Shown here piece after piece: positions 52,579 through 60,977 of a stretch of 64,000 nucleotides of DNA. How positions within the stretch are numbered: position 1 is the stretch's first letter; each line of letters opens with the position of its first letter. The notes below the pieces were generated by a model that was not told the origin of the DNA, searched no databases, and was given only the letters and a program-made list of their open reading frames with translations. The DNA is from Chelatococcus sambhunathii. GTDB lineage: Bacteria; Pseudomonadota; Alphaproteobacteria; Rhizobiales; Beijerinckiaceae. The stretch covers positions 62,001 to 126,000 of the forward strand of contig NZ_LIOL01000005.1 in NCBI RefSeq assembly GCF_001418005.1, given 5' to 3'. A program made the position numbers and the translations under genes.

Positions 52579-52974
52579 ATGCCCATCGTCGCTGAATTCC
52601 TCATCGCCGCCCTCATCGTCGTCGGCGCCTTCTTCCTGCTCGTCGGTTCCTTCGCGCTCGCCAAGCTGCCGGACATGATGCGCCGCCTGCACGGCCCCAC
52701 CAAGGCGACGACTCTCGGCGTCGGCTCCATCCTCATCGCCTCGATGGCCTATGCGGCGGTGGTGCGCGGCACCCTGTCCATTCACGAACTGCTCATCACG
52801 CTCTTCCTCTTCCTGACGGCACCGGTGACAGCCTTCATGGTCGCCAAGGCGCATATCCTGCGGGACAGGCGCGAGCGCGCAAAGCTGCCGCCCACCGGCA
52901 GCGAGAAGGGGTGGGCGACACTCGACCCCTCCCCGGGCTCGACGGACGAGCTAGCTGGCTTCGAGCGCAAGTAA
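52579..52974 (+). CDS. mrpG: Mrp antiporter subunit G
   Basis: The 131-residue last subunit. Three hydrophobic helices surround the signature ALAKLPDMMRRLHGPTKATTLGVG (about 26-49) and LITLFLFLTAPVTAFMVAKAHI. The C-terminal 35 residues are polar and variable. The operon is thus complete as A(B)-C-D-E-F-G. No regulator is attached. Confidence 0.94.
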   Translation: MPIVAEFLIAALIVVGAFFLLVGSFALAKLPDMMRRLHGPTKATTLGVGSILIASMAYAAVVRGTLSIHELLITLFLFLTAPVTAFMVAKAHILRDRRERAKLPPTGSEKGWATLDPSPGSTDELAGFERK

Positions 52975-52987
52975 GGACAACCACGGG

Positions 52988-53006
52988 CCATCTCTTTCAT
53001 AGATGG
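52988..53006. terminator. Short hairpin after mrpG
   Basis: CCATCT and AGATGG form a 6-bp stem with a 7-base loop, 14 bases after the mrpG stop. The following CATTTTTCC lies too far off for a standard terminator. It may be a weak end of the mrp operon. Confidence 0.3.
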
Positions 53007-53087
53007 CAGGGATCGTCGAAAACCATTTTTCCTGATGGATGGCATGGCGCTATCGTTCGTCCATTCCCGAGTGAACGGACCGATATC

Positions 53088-54146
53088 ATGCAGCGCCTCC
53101 ACCTCCCGCACCCTGTCATCCAGGCCCCGATGGCGGGCGGCGGCGACACGCCCGCCCTCGTCGCGGCAGTAAGCGAGGCCGGCGGCCTCGGCACGATCGG
53201 CGCCGCCTATCTGTCGCCGCAGCAAATCCTCGATGCGGCCGCCGCCGTGCGTGCGGCGACGACGCGTCCCTTCGGCATCAACCTGTTCGCGCCCCTGCCT
53301 GCGCCGCAGACCCCAGCCGAGGCGGAAGCAGCGGTTGCCGCCGTCGCTCCCTTCTGTGAGGAACTGGCGCTGCCCGCGCCCGCGATGCCGAACGCTCCCG
53401 GCAAGACCTTTGCCGAGCAGGTGGAGGCGGTGCTGGAAAGCGGCGCGGGTCTCTTCAGCGTCACCTTTGGCCTGCCCGGCGCGGATGTTGTGGCGGCCGT
53501 CAAGGCGAAGGGCATGCTCTTTGCGGCGACGGCGACGACTGTCGAGGAGGCTCTGGCCGTTGAGGCCGCCGGCGCCGATATCGTCGTCGCCCAGGGCAGC
53601 GAGGCCGGCGGCCATCGCGGCACCTTCGCCGCGCCTTTCGAGCGCGCCATGATCGGCACCATGGCGCTCGTACCGCAGGTGGCCGACGCAGTGTCGATCC
53701 CTGTCGTCGCCTCCGGCGGCATCATGGACGGGCGCGGCATCGCGGCGGCCCTGGCGCTCGGGGCCAGCGCCGTGCAGATGGGAACCGCCTTCCTGACCTG
53801 CGCCGAGGCCGGGATCCCCGAGGCCTATCGCGAGGCCATTCTCTCGGCGAAGGAGGATGCCACAAGGGTGACCCGCGCCTTCTCTGGCCGGCCGGCCCGC
53901 GGCATCGCCAACCGGTTCATGGAGACGATCGACGCCAAGGGTGCGATCCTCCCCTTCCCGCTGCAGAACGCCCTGACACGGCCGATGCGCACCGCCGCCG
54001 CCAAGGCGGGGCGCTCCGAATACCTCTCGCTCTGGGCGGGCCAGGGCGTGCGCCTCGCCCGCCGCCAGGGCGCGGCGGAGCTCATGGCCCGGCTGGCCGC
54101 CGAGACAGCCGAGGCCATCGCGAGGCTCTCCAGCCGCAAGGCCTGA
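53088..54146 (+). CDS. Nitronate monooxygenase (2-nitropropane dioxygenase family)
   Basis: A 352-residue FMN-dependent TIM-barrel enzyme that oxidises alkyl nitronates such as propionate 3-nitronate. The ATG at 53088 starts the conserved HPVIQAPMAGGGDTPALVAAVSEAGGLGTIGAAY (about 8-41). The catalytic His is in VVAQGSEAGGHRG (about 172-184); phosphate-binding VVASGGIMDGRGIAAALALGASAVQMGTAFL follows. The open frame upstream overlaps the mrpG 3' end and is not family-like. Its stop directly abuts the stop of the guanine deaminase gene on the other strand, with no base between them. Confidence 0.93.
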   Translation: MQRLHLPHPVIQAPMAGGGDTPALVAAVSEAGGLGTIGAAYLSPQQILDAAAAVRAATTRPFGINLFAPLPAPQTPAEAEAAVAAVAPFCEELALPAPAMPNAPGKTFAEQVEAVLESGAGLFSVTFGLPGADVVAAVKAKGMLFAATATTVEEALAVEAAGADIVVAQGSEAGGHRGTFAAPFERAMIGTMALVPQVADAVSIPVVASGGIMDGRGIAAALALGASAVQMGTAFLTCAEAGIPEAYREAILSAKEDATRVTRAFSGRPARGIANRFMETIDAKGAILPFPLQNALTRPMRTAAAKAGRSEYLSLWAGQGVRLARRQGAAELMARLAAETAEAIARLSSRKA

Positions 54147-55463
54147 TCAGGACGCGGCGTGGATGAGCCGGCCGGCTGCATAGGTGGCGCGGACGGCCCG
54201 ATCGTCGCCAAGCGTCATGAGCACGAACAGCTCCTGCTCGAGGTTGCCGTCGATGCGGGCCATGCGGTTCGCCATCACCGGCGTCGCGTGTGCATCGAGC
54301 ACCACCAGATCGGCGAAGGCCCCTGGCTCCAGCGTGCCGATCTCGCCGGCGAGGCCGAGTGCCGCCGCATTGCCGGCGGTCGCGAGGTGGAAGGCTTCCA
54401 GCGCGCTCCAGTTGCGGCCGAGGAGCTGCTGTACCTTGTAGCCCTCGGCGAGGGTGCGCAGCATGGAGAAGCTCGTGCCGCCACCGACATCGGTCGCCAC
54501 CGCGACCCGCATGGCCGGCGCCTCGCGCGCCTGTCCCATGTCGAAGAGGCCGCTGCCGATGAAGAGGTTGGATGTCGGGCAGAAGACGGCGACCGAGCCG
54601 GTCTCGGCCATGCGCCGCCGCTCGGCCTCGGTGAGATGGATGCAGTGGCCGAAGAGGCTGCGCTCACCGGTGAGACCGAAACGATCGTAGACGTCGAGAT
54701 AGCCGGCGGCCTCGGGAAAGAGCAGGCGCACCGTCTCGATCTCGGCGCGGTTCTCCGACAGATGCGTCTGCACGAGAAGATCGGGGTGCTCCCGCTTCAG
54801 CGTCCCGGCGGCCGCGAGCTGCTCCGGCGTCGAGGTGATAGCGAAGCGCGGCGTGATGGCGACGCGCTGGCGGCCGCGCCCATGCCAGCGCTCGATCAGC
54901 ACCTTCGTCTCGTCATATCCGCTTTGCGCCGTATCCGTGAGCGCCGGCGGCGCATTGCGATCCATCATCACCTTGCCGCCGAGCATGCCCATGCCGCGCC
55001 GCTCGGCCTCGGTGAAATAGGCGTCCGCTGAAACGGGATGCACCGAGCAGAAGGCGAGCGCCGTCGTCGTGCCGTTGCGGGCGAGTTCGTCGAAGAAGAA
55101 CGCCGCCTGCTCGGCCGCATGCGCGGCATCGGCGAAACGCTGCTCCTCGACGAAAGTGTATTTCTGAAGCCATTCGAGCAGTTGCGCACCGTAGGAGGCG
55201 ATGACCTGCGTCTGCGGGAAATGGATGTGCGGATCGATGAACCCGGGCAGGACGAGCCCGTCCGGGTAATGATCGACCGGCGTATCGGCCGGCAGCGTCG
55301 CGAGAAGCGGGCTCGCCTCGCCGACGGCTGCAATGCGGCCGTCCCGCGCCAGCACCAGGCCATCGGCGAGATAGCGATAGCTCGCCCCGTCCGCCGCCCC
55401 GAGCGGCGGCGCAAGGAAAGTGAGGACGCGACCGCGCACGGCGCGCCAGGCGGGATCGGCCAT
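54147..55463 (-). CDS. guaD: Guanine deaminase
   Basis: A 438-residue amidohydrolase turning guanine into xanthine. The ATG at 55463 has GGAG 9 bases upstream; an in-frame ATG at 55478 has no such signal. Zinc site: HIH in PGFIDPHIHFPQT (about 76-88), the His of QTHLSENRAE, HCIHLTEAE and the Asp of VATDVGGGTSFSML. The segment SYGAQLLEWLQKYTFVEEQRF is particular to guanine deaminases. It is not part of the molybdenum-hydroxylase operon 40 kb away. Purine genes are otherwise absent from this part of the window. Confidence 0.93.
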   Translation of the reverse strand: MADPAWRAVRGRVLTFLAPPLGAADGASYRYLADGLVLARDGRIAAVGEASPLLATLPADTPVDHYPDGLVLPGFIDPHIHFPQTQVIASYGAQLLEWLQKYTFVEEQRFADAAHAAEQAAFFFDELARNGTTTALAFCSVHPVSADAYFTEAERRGMGMLGGKVMMDRNAPPALTDTAQSGYDETKVLIERWHGRGRQRVAITPRFAITSTPEQLAAAGTLKREHPDLLVQTHLSENRAEIETVRLLFPEAAGYLDVYDRFGLTGERSLFGHCIHLTEAERRRMAETGSVAVFCPTSNLFIGSGLFDMGQAREAPAMRVAVATDVGGGTSFSMLRTLAEGYKVQQLLGRNWSALEAFHLATAGNAAALGLAGEIGTLEPGAFADLVVLDAHATPVMANRMARIDGNLEQELFVLMTLGDDRAVRATYAAGRLIHAAS

Positions 55464-55495
55464 GGCCGGAAGCTCCATTGTTCGTGCCGATCAGA

Positions 55496-55521
55496 TTGAC
55501 GCCGGCCGCTACCGGCGTCAA
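55496..55521 (-). terminator. Perfect 10-bp hairpin between DUF1178 and guanine deaminase genes
   Basis: TTGACGCCGG and CCGGCGTCAA flank a 6-base loop, 20 bases after the DUF1178 stop and 33 before the guanine deaminase start. No T-run follows, so it is a probable but not classical terminator. Confidence 0.55.
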
Positions 55522-55540
55522 AGCCGTTCACGGGGGCGGA

Positions 55541-56008
55541 TCAGTTGCCTTCTTCGGGCAGGCGCGGCAGCGGCAGCACCTCGATACCCTCCTCGTGAAG
55601 GGAACGCACTTCCTCGAGCGAGGCATCGCCGTAGATGGCGCGCTCCTCCGTCTCGCCCGCATGGATGCGCCGGGCCTCGTCGGGGAAGCGTTCGCCGACG
55701 TTCTCGGCGTTCTCCACGACGTGACGGCGCACCGCGCGCAGGAACGCGCGCATCTGCTGCTCCTTTTCCGACAGGAGCGCAACGGGCGCCGGGCCGGGCG
55801 GGCCGGCCGCCGGGGCCGGCGGAGGCGCCGTCCGGCCCTTGTCGGTGCGCTTCACAGCCGGCGCCATGATCGCCTTCGCCACCTTCGTGGAGCCGCAGTG
55901 CGGGCAGGCGACAAACCCGCCGGCGAGAAGCTTCTCGTAGGCCGCGCTGTCGGGGAACCAGCTGTCGAAGGCATGGTCCTTGTCGCAGACGAGGTCGTAG
56001 CGGATCAT
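55541..56008 (-). CDS. DUF1178 family protein
   Basis: A 155-residue cytosolic protein of unknown function common in alphaproteobacteria. The N-terminus MIRYDLVCDKDHAFDSWF with C8 and H12, and CPHCGS (C35, C38), suggest a small zinc ribbon. A Pro/Ala-rich linker (about 58-76) leads to the conserved C-terminal part LRAVRRHVVENAENVGERFPDEARRIHAGETEERAIYGDAS. It follows grxC on the same strand after 33 bases; this pairing is widespread. Confidence 0.9.
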   Translation of the reverse strand: MIRYDLVCDKDHAFDSWFPDSAAYEKLLAGGFVACPHCGSTKVAKAIMAPAVKRTDKGRTAPPPAPAAGPPGPAPVALLSEKEQQMRAFLRAVRRHVVENAENVGERFPDEARRIHAGETEERAIYGDASLEEVRSLHEEGIEVLPLPRLPEEGN

Positions 56009-56041
56009 TTCACGCTCACTCCGGCGTCCGGACCGCGCGCT

Positions 56042-56299
56042 TCACGCCACGAGTAGCGGGTCGAGCCCGCCGCGGGCGTCGAGCGCATAGAGGTCGTCGC
56101 AGCCGCCGATATGCTGCTCGCCGATGAAGATCTGCGGCACGGTGGTGCGCCCGTCCGCCCGCTCGATCATCTCCTCGCGCAGCTCGCTGCGGCCGGTGAT
56201 CTCGATCTCCTCGAACGGCAGCCCCTTGCGCTGCAGCAGATCTTTGGCGGCGCTGCAATAGGGACACCAGGACTTGGTATAGATGACGATGGGAGCCAT
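56042..56299 (-). CDS. grxC: Glutaredoxin 3
   Basis: An 85-residue glutathione-dependent disulfide reductase. The active site CPYC is at residues 12-15, the cis-Pro in TVPQIF (about 53-58) and the GSH-binding GGCDDLYALDARG near residue 65. It lies 57 bases downstream of the comF remnant and just upstream of DUF1178, probably one transcript. Confidence 0.95.
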   Translation of the reverse strand: MAPIVIYTKSWCPYCSAAKDLLQRKGLPFEEIEITGRSELREEMIERADGRTTVPQIFIGEQHIGGCDDLYALDARGGLDPLLVA

Positions 56300-56356
56300 A
56301 CTCCTGCCTTACCTTCACGCGCGCCGGCCCGCGGCGCCTTTCCTGTCATATAGGGG

Positions 56357-57132
56357 TCATTCCCCGCCGACGACAACTCGCGCGAAGGCGAGCACGTCGA
56401 CCCGCCGCGCTCCGGCACGCAGCAGCGCGCGGCTCGCCGCATTGGCCGTGGCCCCCGTGGTCAGCACGTCGTCGACGAGGACCACCGACCGGCCTTCGAC
56501 CGCCACGCGCCGCTCCGGCGGCACCGCGAAGGCGCCCTGCAGGTTGCCCGCCCGCTGCGGCCGCGTGAGGCCCGCCTGCGGCCGCGTACGCTTGACGCGG
56601 CGCAGCGCCTCGGCCTCCCACGGCACGCCGGCGTGGTGGGAGACCACGCGGGCGAGCGCCGCCGCCTGGTTGAACCGTCGCGAGAAGAGCCGCGTGCGGT
56701 GCAGCGGCACGGGCAGAAGAACCTCTGCCCCGGCCAGGATCTCGCCACCCGCCGCACCATCATGCGGCCCATGGCTTCGGCGAGGTCCATCCGGTCGCCG
56801 TATTTCAGCCGGTGCACCATCTCACGCGCCGCGCCGTCGAACCGGGCGACCGCCCGCGCCCGGCCGAAGACGGGCGGGTCGGCAATGGCCGCCGGCGACA
56901 GGAGCGGGCCGCCAATGTCCACGGCGAAGGGCGTGCCGAGCCGCTCGCAGAACGGCCGCTCGATGAAGGCGAGGCCGCCCCAGCAGCGGGAACAGAGCGC
57001 GTGCGCCTCGGCCGTCGCCGCCCCGCAGGCGACACAGCGCGGCGGATAGAGGAGGTCCGCCAGCATCGTCCCGACCCGCCGGACGGAGCGCCGCAGGCGG
57101 ACCGCGAGGGGCGAGCCAGCGATCTGGCTCAT
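56357..57132 (-). pseudogene. comF: ComF family phosphoribosyltransferase-like protein, frameshifted
   Basis: ComF proteins combine a zinc finger with a phosphoribosyltransferase fold and are linked to DNA uptake or nucleotide salvage. The N-terminal part is in one frame (57132 to about 56750): LLYPPRCVACGAATAEAHALCSRCW with two Cys pairs, then VHRLKYGDRMDLAEAMGRMMVR. The C-terminal part is in another (ending 56357): GGEILAGAEVLLPVPLHRTRLFSRRFNQ, then VVLVDDVLTTGATANA, the PRPP site. Adding one G in the GGCGGG run near 56746-56755 would restore a 258-residue protein reading MMVRAGGEILAG, typical of the family. Everything else is intact, so this is a recent mutation or a sequencing error. Confidence 0.85.
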
Positions 57133-57204
57133 GGACGAACGGCCGGCGGAAAGCTTTGACCTTGCCGGCACAACGGCCCATAAGGCCGCAACGGATCACG
57201 CGCC

Positions 57205-58110
57205 ATGACAAAGCCCCCCCAGATCTTCGACCGCCGGCAGCAGCGGCTGCGCCTGACGCGCGCCGAGCGCCTCGGCTATGCCGATTTCCTGCTGGCGCAG
57301 GTCTGCGACGAGCTTGCCGAACGGCTCGCGGCCGTCAAGCGCAGCTTTTCGCGCGCCCTCGACCTCGGCTCCCCGCACTGCGGCGCCGTCGCGACGCTCG
57401 CGGCAAGCGGCCAGGTCGAGCACGTCCTGCGCGCCGCCCCGGTTTTGTATCTTTCCCGCCCCGCCCTCTCCGGCGCGGCCGCGGTGGTGGCGGACGAGGA
57501 ACTCGTCCCCTTCGCGCCGAAGAGCTTCGACCTCGTCGTCTCGCTGCTTGCGCTGCACGGCGTCAACGACCTGCCCGGCACGCTCGCACAGATCCGCCGC
57601 TGCCTCGTCGACGACGGGCTGTTCATCGGCTGCCTGTTCGGCGGCGGCACGCTGAGCGAGCTGCGCGCCGCCTTCGCGACGGCCGAGGCGGAGATCGAGG
57701 GCGGCGTCAGTCCGCGCGTCGCCCCCTTCGCCGATTTGCGCGATGTCGGCGCGCTCCTGCAGCGTGCCGGCCTTGCCCTACCGGTGACGGATGTCGACAC
57801 GCTCACCGTGCGCTACGACAACGCTTTCGCGCTGATGCGCGACCTCCGGGCCATGGGCCTCACCAATACGCTGGCCGAGCGGCGTCGCACGCCCCTGCGG
57901 CGGGCGACCCTGATGCGCGCCGCTGCCATCTATGCCGAGCGTTTCGCCATGGCTGACGGGCGCATCCCGGCGACCTTCGACATCGTCTGGCTATCGGGCT
58001 GGGCGCCTCACGAGAGCCAGCAGAAGCCGCTGCGGCCCGGCTCGGCGAAGATGCGCCTCGCCGACGCGCTCAAGGGGCTGGAGCCGCCCGGAGAAGGCAA
58101 GGACGACTGA
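57205..58110 (+). CDS. SAM-dependent methyltransferase-fold protein, NDUFAF5-like
   Basis: A 301-residue protein resembling the alphaproteobacterial relatives of NDUFAF5, a complex I assembly factor that hydroxylates an Arg in a NADH dehydrogenase subunit. The N-terminus IFDRRQQRLRLTRAER and the methyltransferase-like core ALDLGSPHCGAVATLAA (about 51-67), FDLVVSLLALHGVNDLPGTLAQIRRCLVDDGLFIG and the later VRYDNAFALMRDLRAMGLTN match that group. SAM motif I is degenerate. It is divergent from comF with 72 bases between, a neighbourhood seen across the order. Confidence 0.85.
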   Translation: MTKPPQIFDRRQQRLRLTRAERLGYADFLLAQVCDELAERLAAVKRSFSRALDLGSPHCGAVATLAASGQVEHVLRAAPVLYLSRPALSGAAAVVADEELVPFAPKSFDLVVSLLALHGVNDLPGTLAQIRRCLVDDGLFIGCLFGGGTLSELRAAFATAEAEIEGGVSPRVAPFADLRDVGALLQRAGLALPVTDVDTLTVRYDNAFALMRDLRAMGLTNTLAERRRTPLRRATLMRAAAIYAERFAMADGRIPATFDIVWLSGWAPHESQQKPLRPGSAKMRLADALKGLEPPGEGKDD

Positions 58111-58230
58111 GCTCCCCGTGAAGCGGCGCATATGTCTAGCAGCAAGGGTCTTGCCAACGGCCGGCGGCTCACGTCTCATTCCCAGGAAACCGGCTTCGGA
58201 ACGAGTTCCCGCCCGGGACGGGAGGAGGCG

Positions 58231-59388
58231 ATGCACCCCTTCACCTTCAGCACGGCGAAAACGGTCGTCTTCGGGGCCGGCAGCATTGCCCAGATCGGCG
58301 ACATCGTCCGCGACCAGCTCGGCGCGCGCGTCATTCTCGTCACCGACCGAGGCATCGTCGACGCGAAGCTGCACGAAGGTGCGCTCGCGTCCCTGGCGGC
58401 GGCGGGCATCGCCGTGACCATCTTCGACGGTGTGATGGCCGACCCGCCCGAGAAGGTGGTGCTCGCTGCGGCCGAACAGGCGCGGCGCGAAGGGGTGCAA
58501 GGGGTCATCGGCTTCGGCGGCGGCTCGTCCATGGACGTCGCCAAACTCGTGGCGCTGCTCGCCCGCGGCGAGGAGGAGCTCTCCTCGATCTACGGCGTCG
58601 GCCAGGTCAGGGGGCCGCGCCTGCCGCTGATGCTGGTACCGACGACGGCGGGCACTGGCTCCGAGGTGACGCCGATCTCCATCGTCACCACCGGCGAAGC
58701 GGAGAAGAAGGGCGTCGTCTCGCCCGTCCTCCTGCCGGACATCGCCCTGCTCGACCCGGAGCTCACCTATGCGCTGCCGCATCACGTGACGGCGGCGACG
58801 GGGATCGATGCCATGGTGCACGCCATCGAGGCCTATACCTCGGCGAGCGCCAACAACAATCCCGTCTCGCGCCTGCTCGCCAAGGAGGCGCTGAGGCTCC
58901 TCGGCGGCGACATCCGCTCGGCCGTGCGCGAGGGCACGCATGTGGAGGCGCGCGCCAACATGCTGCTCGGCGCCATGTTCGCCGGCCAGGCCTTTGCCAA
59001 TTCGCCGGTCGCAGCCGTGCACGCCCTCGCCTATCCGGTCGGCGGCCATTACCATGTGCCGCACGGCCTCTCGAATGCGCTGGTGCTGCCGCACGTGCTG
59101 CGCTTCAACGCCGAGACCTGCGGCCGCGCCTATGCCGAGATCGCCCCATGCGCCTTTCCCTGGCTCGCCGAGGTGCCCGTGGCACGGCGGGCCGAGGCCT
59201 TCGTCGAGGCACTCACGCACCTGTGCGAGGAGGTCGGCCTCGCCCAACGCCTGCGCGACGTCGGCATCCCGCGGGAGGATCTCGCCCGGCTGGCGCATGA
59301 CGCGATGAAGCAGACCCGCCTGCTCGTCAACAACCCGCGTCCCCTCAGCGAGGCCGACGCCCTCTCCATCTACGAGGCCGCCTGGTGA
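58231..59388 (+). CDS. Iron-containing alcohol dehydrogenase
   Basis: A 385-residue group III NAD(P)-dependent dehydrogenase. The ATG at 58231 follows GGAGGAGG closely. The cofactor site is GFGGGSSMDVAK (about 93-104) and PTTAGTGSEVTP. Metal ligands are the Asp and His of GIDAMVHAIEAY (about 192-203), the His of AAVHALAYPVGG and the His of VPHGLSNAL. The substrate is not evident: relatives act on 1,3-propanediol, lactaldehyde, maleylacetate or 4-hydroxybutyrate. The stop overlaps the GTG start of the thioesterase gene, so the two are translated together. Confidence 0.92.
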   Translation: MHPFTFSTAKTVVFGAGSIAQIGDIVRDQLGARVILVTDRGIVDAKLHEGALASLAAAGIAVTIFDGVMADPPEKVVLAAAEQARREGVQGVIGFGGGSSMDVAKLVALLARGEEELSSIYGVGQVRGPRLPLMLVPTTAGTGSEVTPISIVTTGEAEKKGVVSPVLLPDIALLDPELTYALPHHVTAATGIDAMVHAIEAYTSASANNNPVSRLLAKEALRLLGGDIRSAVREGTHVEARANMLLGAMFAGQAFANSPVAAVHALAYPVGGHYHVPHGLSNALVLPHVLRFNAETCGRAYAEIAPCAFPWLAEVPVARRAEAFVEALTHLCEEVGLAQRLRDVGIPREDLARLAHDAMKQTRLLVNNPRPLSEADALSIYEAAW

Positions 59389-59849
59389 ACCATTATCCGC
59401 CCGCGCCGGCCAAGGCCCGGCGGACGCGGCCCGGCCGCGCGGCCTATCGCCACTTCCACCCCATCGAGACGCGCTGGCACGACAACGACGCCTACGGCCA
59501 CGTCAACAACGTGGTCTACTACGGCTATCTCGACACGGCGGTGAACCGCTTCCTCATCGAGAACGGCCTCATCGACATCGCCACGAGCCCGCACGTCTTC
59601 CTCGTCGCGGAAACCGGCCTCACCTATTTCGCGAGCACCGCCTATCCTGACACGCTCGAGGTCGGACTCGCGGTCTCCCGCCTCGGCCGCTCGTCCGTCA
59701 CTTACGACGTCGCCGTGTTCCGCGCCGGCGCGGACGAGGCCGTGGCGCGCGGCCACTTCGTCCATGTCTATGTGGAACGAGACAGCCAGAGGCCTGTGGA
59801 AATCTCGGACAAGATCAGGATGGCGCTGCAGAAATTAGCCAGCCATTAA
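59385..59849 (+). CDS. Hot-dog fold acyl-CoA thioesterase
   Basis: A 154-residue thioesterase of the YbgC/4-hydroxybenzoyl-CoA type. The catalytic stretch is TRWHDNDAYGHVNNVVYYGYLDTAVNRFL (about 28-56), with the Asp of HDND. Translation begins with GTG inside the stop of the alcohol dehydrogenase gene. It hydrolyses some acyl-CoA; the pairing with a dehydrogenase suggests a small degradation or detoxification unit, but the substrate cannot be told. A strong terminator follows. Confidence 0.9.
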   Translation: MNHYPPAPAKARRTRPGRAAYRHFHPIETRWHDNDAYGHVNNVVYYGYLDTAVNRFLIENGLIDIATSPHVFLVAETGLTYFASTAYPDTLEVGLAVSRLGRSSVTYDVAVFRAGADEAVARGHFVHVYVERDSQRPVEISDKIRMALQKLASH

Positions 59850-59871
59850 ACAGCGACTAACATTTAGACGC

Positions 59872-59901
59872 GGATGGGCGGCAATAGCCGCCCATCCTTT
59901 C
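59872..59901. terminator. Rho-independent terminator
   Basis: GGATGGGCGGC (59872-59882), loop AATA, GCCGCCCATCC (59887-59897), then TTTCT: a perfect 11-bp stem. It ends the dehydrogenase/thioesterase unit and may also serve the small convergent gene that stops at 59908. Confidence 0.92.
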
Positions 59902-59907
59902 TAATGT

Positions 59908-60114
59908 TCAGGCTGCACGGTGACTGCCGTAGCGCTGTCGCGCAACATCGGCACTTCCAGGATGCAACTTGCCGGTATTTACTTCAGAAATCCGACCGCC
60001 ATTGACGTCGTAATCAGCGGCGATTCGACTTTGCAATTCACCTGCCTGAATTCGCAGATGGATTTGAACTGCGTCTTCAAACGTTAACTTATAACTGGGC
60101 CTACGTGCCGTCAT
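59908..60114 (-). CDS. Small hypothetical HTH-like protein
   Basis: A 68-residue protein starting MTARRPSYKLTFEDAVQIHLRIQAGELQSRIAADYDVNGGRISEVNTGKLHPGS. The order 'qsrIAADYDVNGGRISEV' reads like a helix-turn-helix of the type used to recognise DNA in resolvases and small phage or plasmid regulators. The start at 60114 has AGGACAGG just upstream; an ATG at 60222 would add a stretch without protein character. On the minus strand CTGTCA, 17 bases, TATAAG precede the start, but so closely that a leaderless message would result. It sits in a patch less GC-rich than the neighbouring genes. Function unknown. Confidence 0.65.
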   Translation of the reverse strand: MTARRPSYKLTFEDAVQIHLRIQAGELQSRIAADYDVNGGRISEVNTGKLHPGSADVARQRYGSHRAA

Positions 60115-60220
60115 ATAGCCTGTCCTTATATGAGGCCCATAGGGGGTTGACAGCGAACGCGAACACACGCAGTGTGCGTACGTGATCACATCAAGTTGCC
60201 CCAACAGGGCCGCTTCATTC

Positions 60221-60257
60221 AAGGCTCGCTCCGTTGCAGCGGAGCGAGCCTTCCCTT
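60221..60257 (+). terminator. Perfect 13-bp hairpin with pyrimidine tail
   Basis: AAGGCTCGCTCCG (60221-60233), loop TTGCAG, CGGAGCGAGCCTT (60240-60252), then CCCTTTTC. It looks like a terminator on the plus strand, yet no plus-strand gene ends upstream within 370 bases. A short non-coding RNA starting after 60115 is one explanation; see findings. Confidence 0.7.
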
Positions 60258-60570
60258 TTCGCGATATGGAATCGCTCTGATAATAATCAGATCGACTCGG
60301 AAACCTGTCAAGGTTCCGCTCGACTTTCCCGTTCTGGGAAAGTTCTCATCGCAATACCTTGGTAGGCTGGTTGCACTTCGATTGAGCGCTTTCGTTCATA
60401 AGAACGCGGCTAGGGTGTTGGATTAGAAGCGCATTTTTGCGCAGAGCCCTCAACGCATTCGCTCGCAAAAAGCAAAATGTGCAGATTGTGGATAGATTGG
60501 ATAATCCAAAATCCGCTTGTAGCTTTTGAGACACATCGCCGAAAACTATAGCCGGCAAATCTAAGCGCGC
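60258..60570. other. Intergenic patch, AT-richer than its surroundings, with small hairpins
   Basis: These 313 bases contain no credible gene; frames of 60-85 codons exist on both strands but lack start signals and protein-like composition. Two compact inverted repeats are visible: CTTTCCC-GTTCT-GGGAAAG (about 60325-60343) and TTGGAT-A-ATCCAA (about 60497-60509). Base composition is visibly less GC-rich than in the neighbouring genes. Confidence 0.55.
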
Positions 60571-60969
60571 TCACATTAGCGCAATCAGATGCGGGATCAG
60601 CGGTTCGTCGGCCGGGGGCATGGGGTAGTCGCGCAAGCGGTTCGGCATCACCCATTTGAGCGCCTGCCCCTCGCGCGACATGGGCGTGCCCTCCCAGCGC
60701 CGGCAGACGTAGAGCGGCATCAGGAGATGAAAGCTCTCGTAGGCGTGGCTCGCGAAGGTGAGCGGGGCGAGGCACGGCTCCGCGACGGTGATGCCGAGTT
60801 CCTCGTGAAGCTCGCGGATCAGCGTCTCCTCCGGCCGCTCGCCGGGCTCCACCTTGCCGCCGGGGAACTCCCACAGGCCGGCGAGTTGCTTGCCCTCGGG
60901 CCGCTGGGCGATGAGCACGCGCCCGTCCACGTCGAGAAGGGCGCAGGCGGCGACGAGGACGAGCTTCAT
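60571..60969 (-). CDS. mutT: MutT-type Nudix hydrolase, 8-oxo-dGTP diphosphatase
   Basis: A 132-residue Nudix enzyme that removes oxidised GTP/dGTP. The Nudix box GGKVEPGERPEETLIRELHEELGI (about 37-60) is complete (Gx5Ex7REUxEExGU). The ATG at 60969 has GAGGCGGGG directly before it and gives the standard MKLVLVAACALLD start; a longer frame upstream overlaps argJ. It begins 8 bases after the argJ stop and is probably co-transcribed with it, an arrangement usual in the order. Confidence 0.94.
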   Translation of the reverse strand: MKLVLVAACALLDVDGRVLIAQRPEGKQLAGLWEFPGGKVEPGERPEETLIRELHEELGITVAEPCLAPLTFASHAYESFHLLMPLYVCRRWEGTPMSREGQALKWVMPNRLRDYPMPPADEPLIPHLIALM

Positions 60970-60977
60970 GCCCCGCC

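Noticed and set aside
58231-59849. Alcohol dehydrogenase/thioesterase pair as missing steps of the nicotinate pathway
   Set aside because: It lies 33 kb from the island and lacks the shared palindrome; the link would be pure speculation.
60172-60558. Two short frames (60172-60426 plus; 60346-60558 minus)
   Set aside because: No ribosome-binding site, one contains the strong hairpin at 60221, and amino-acid content is not protein-like.
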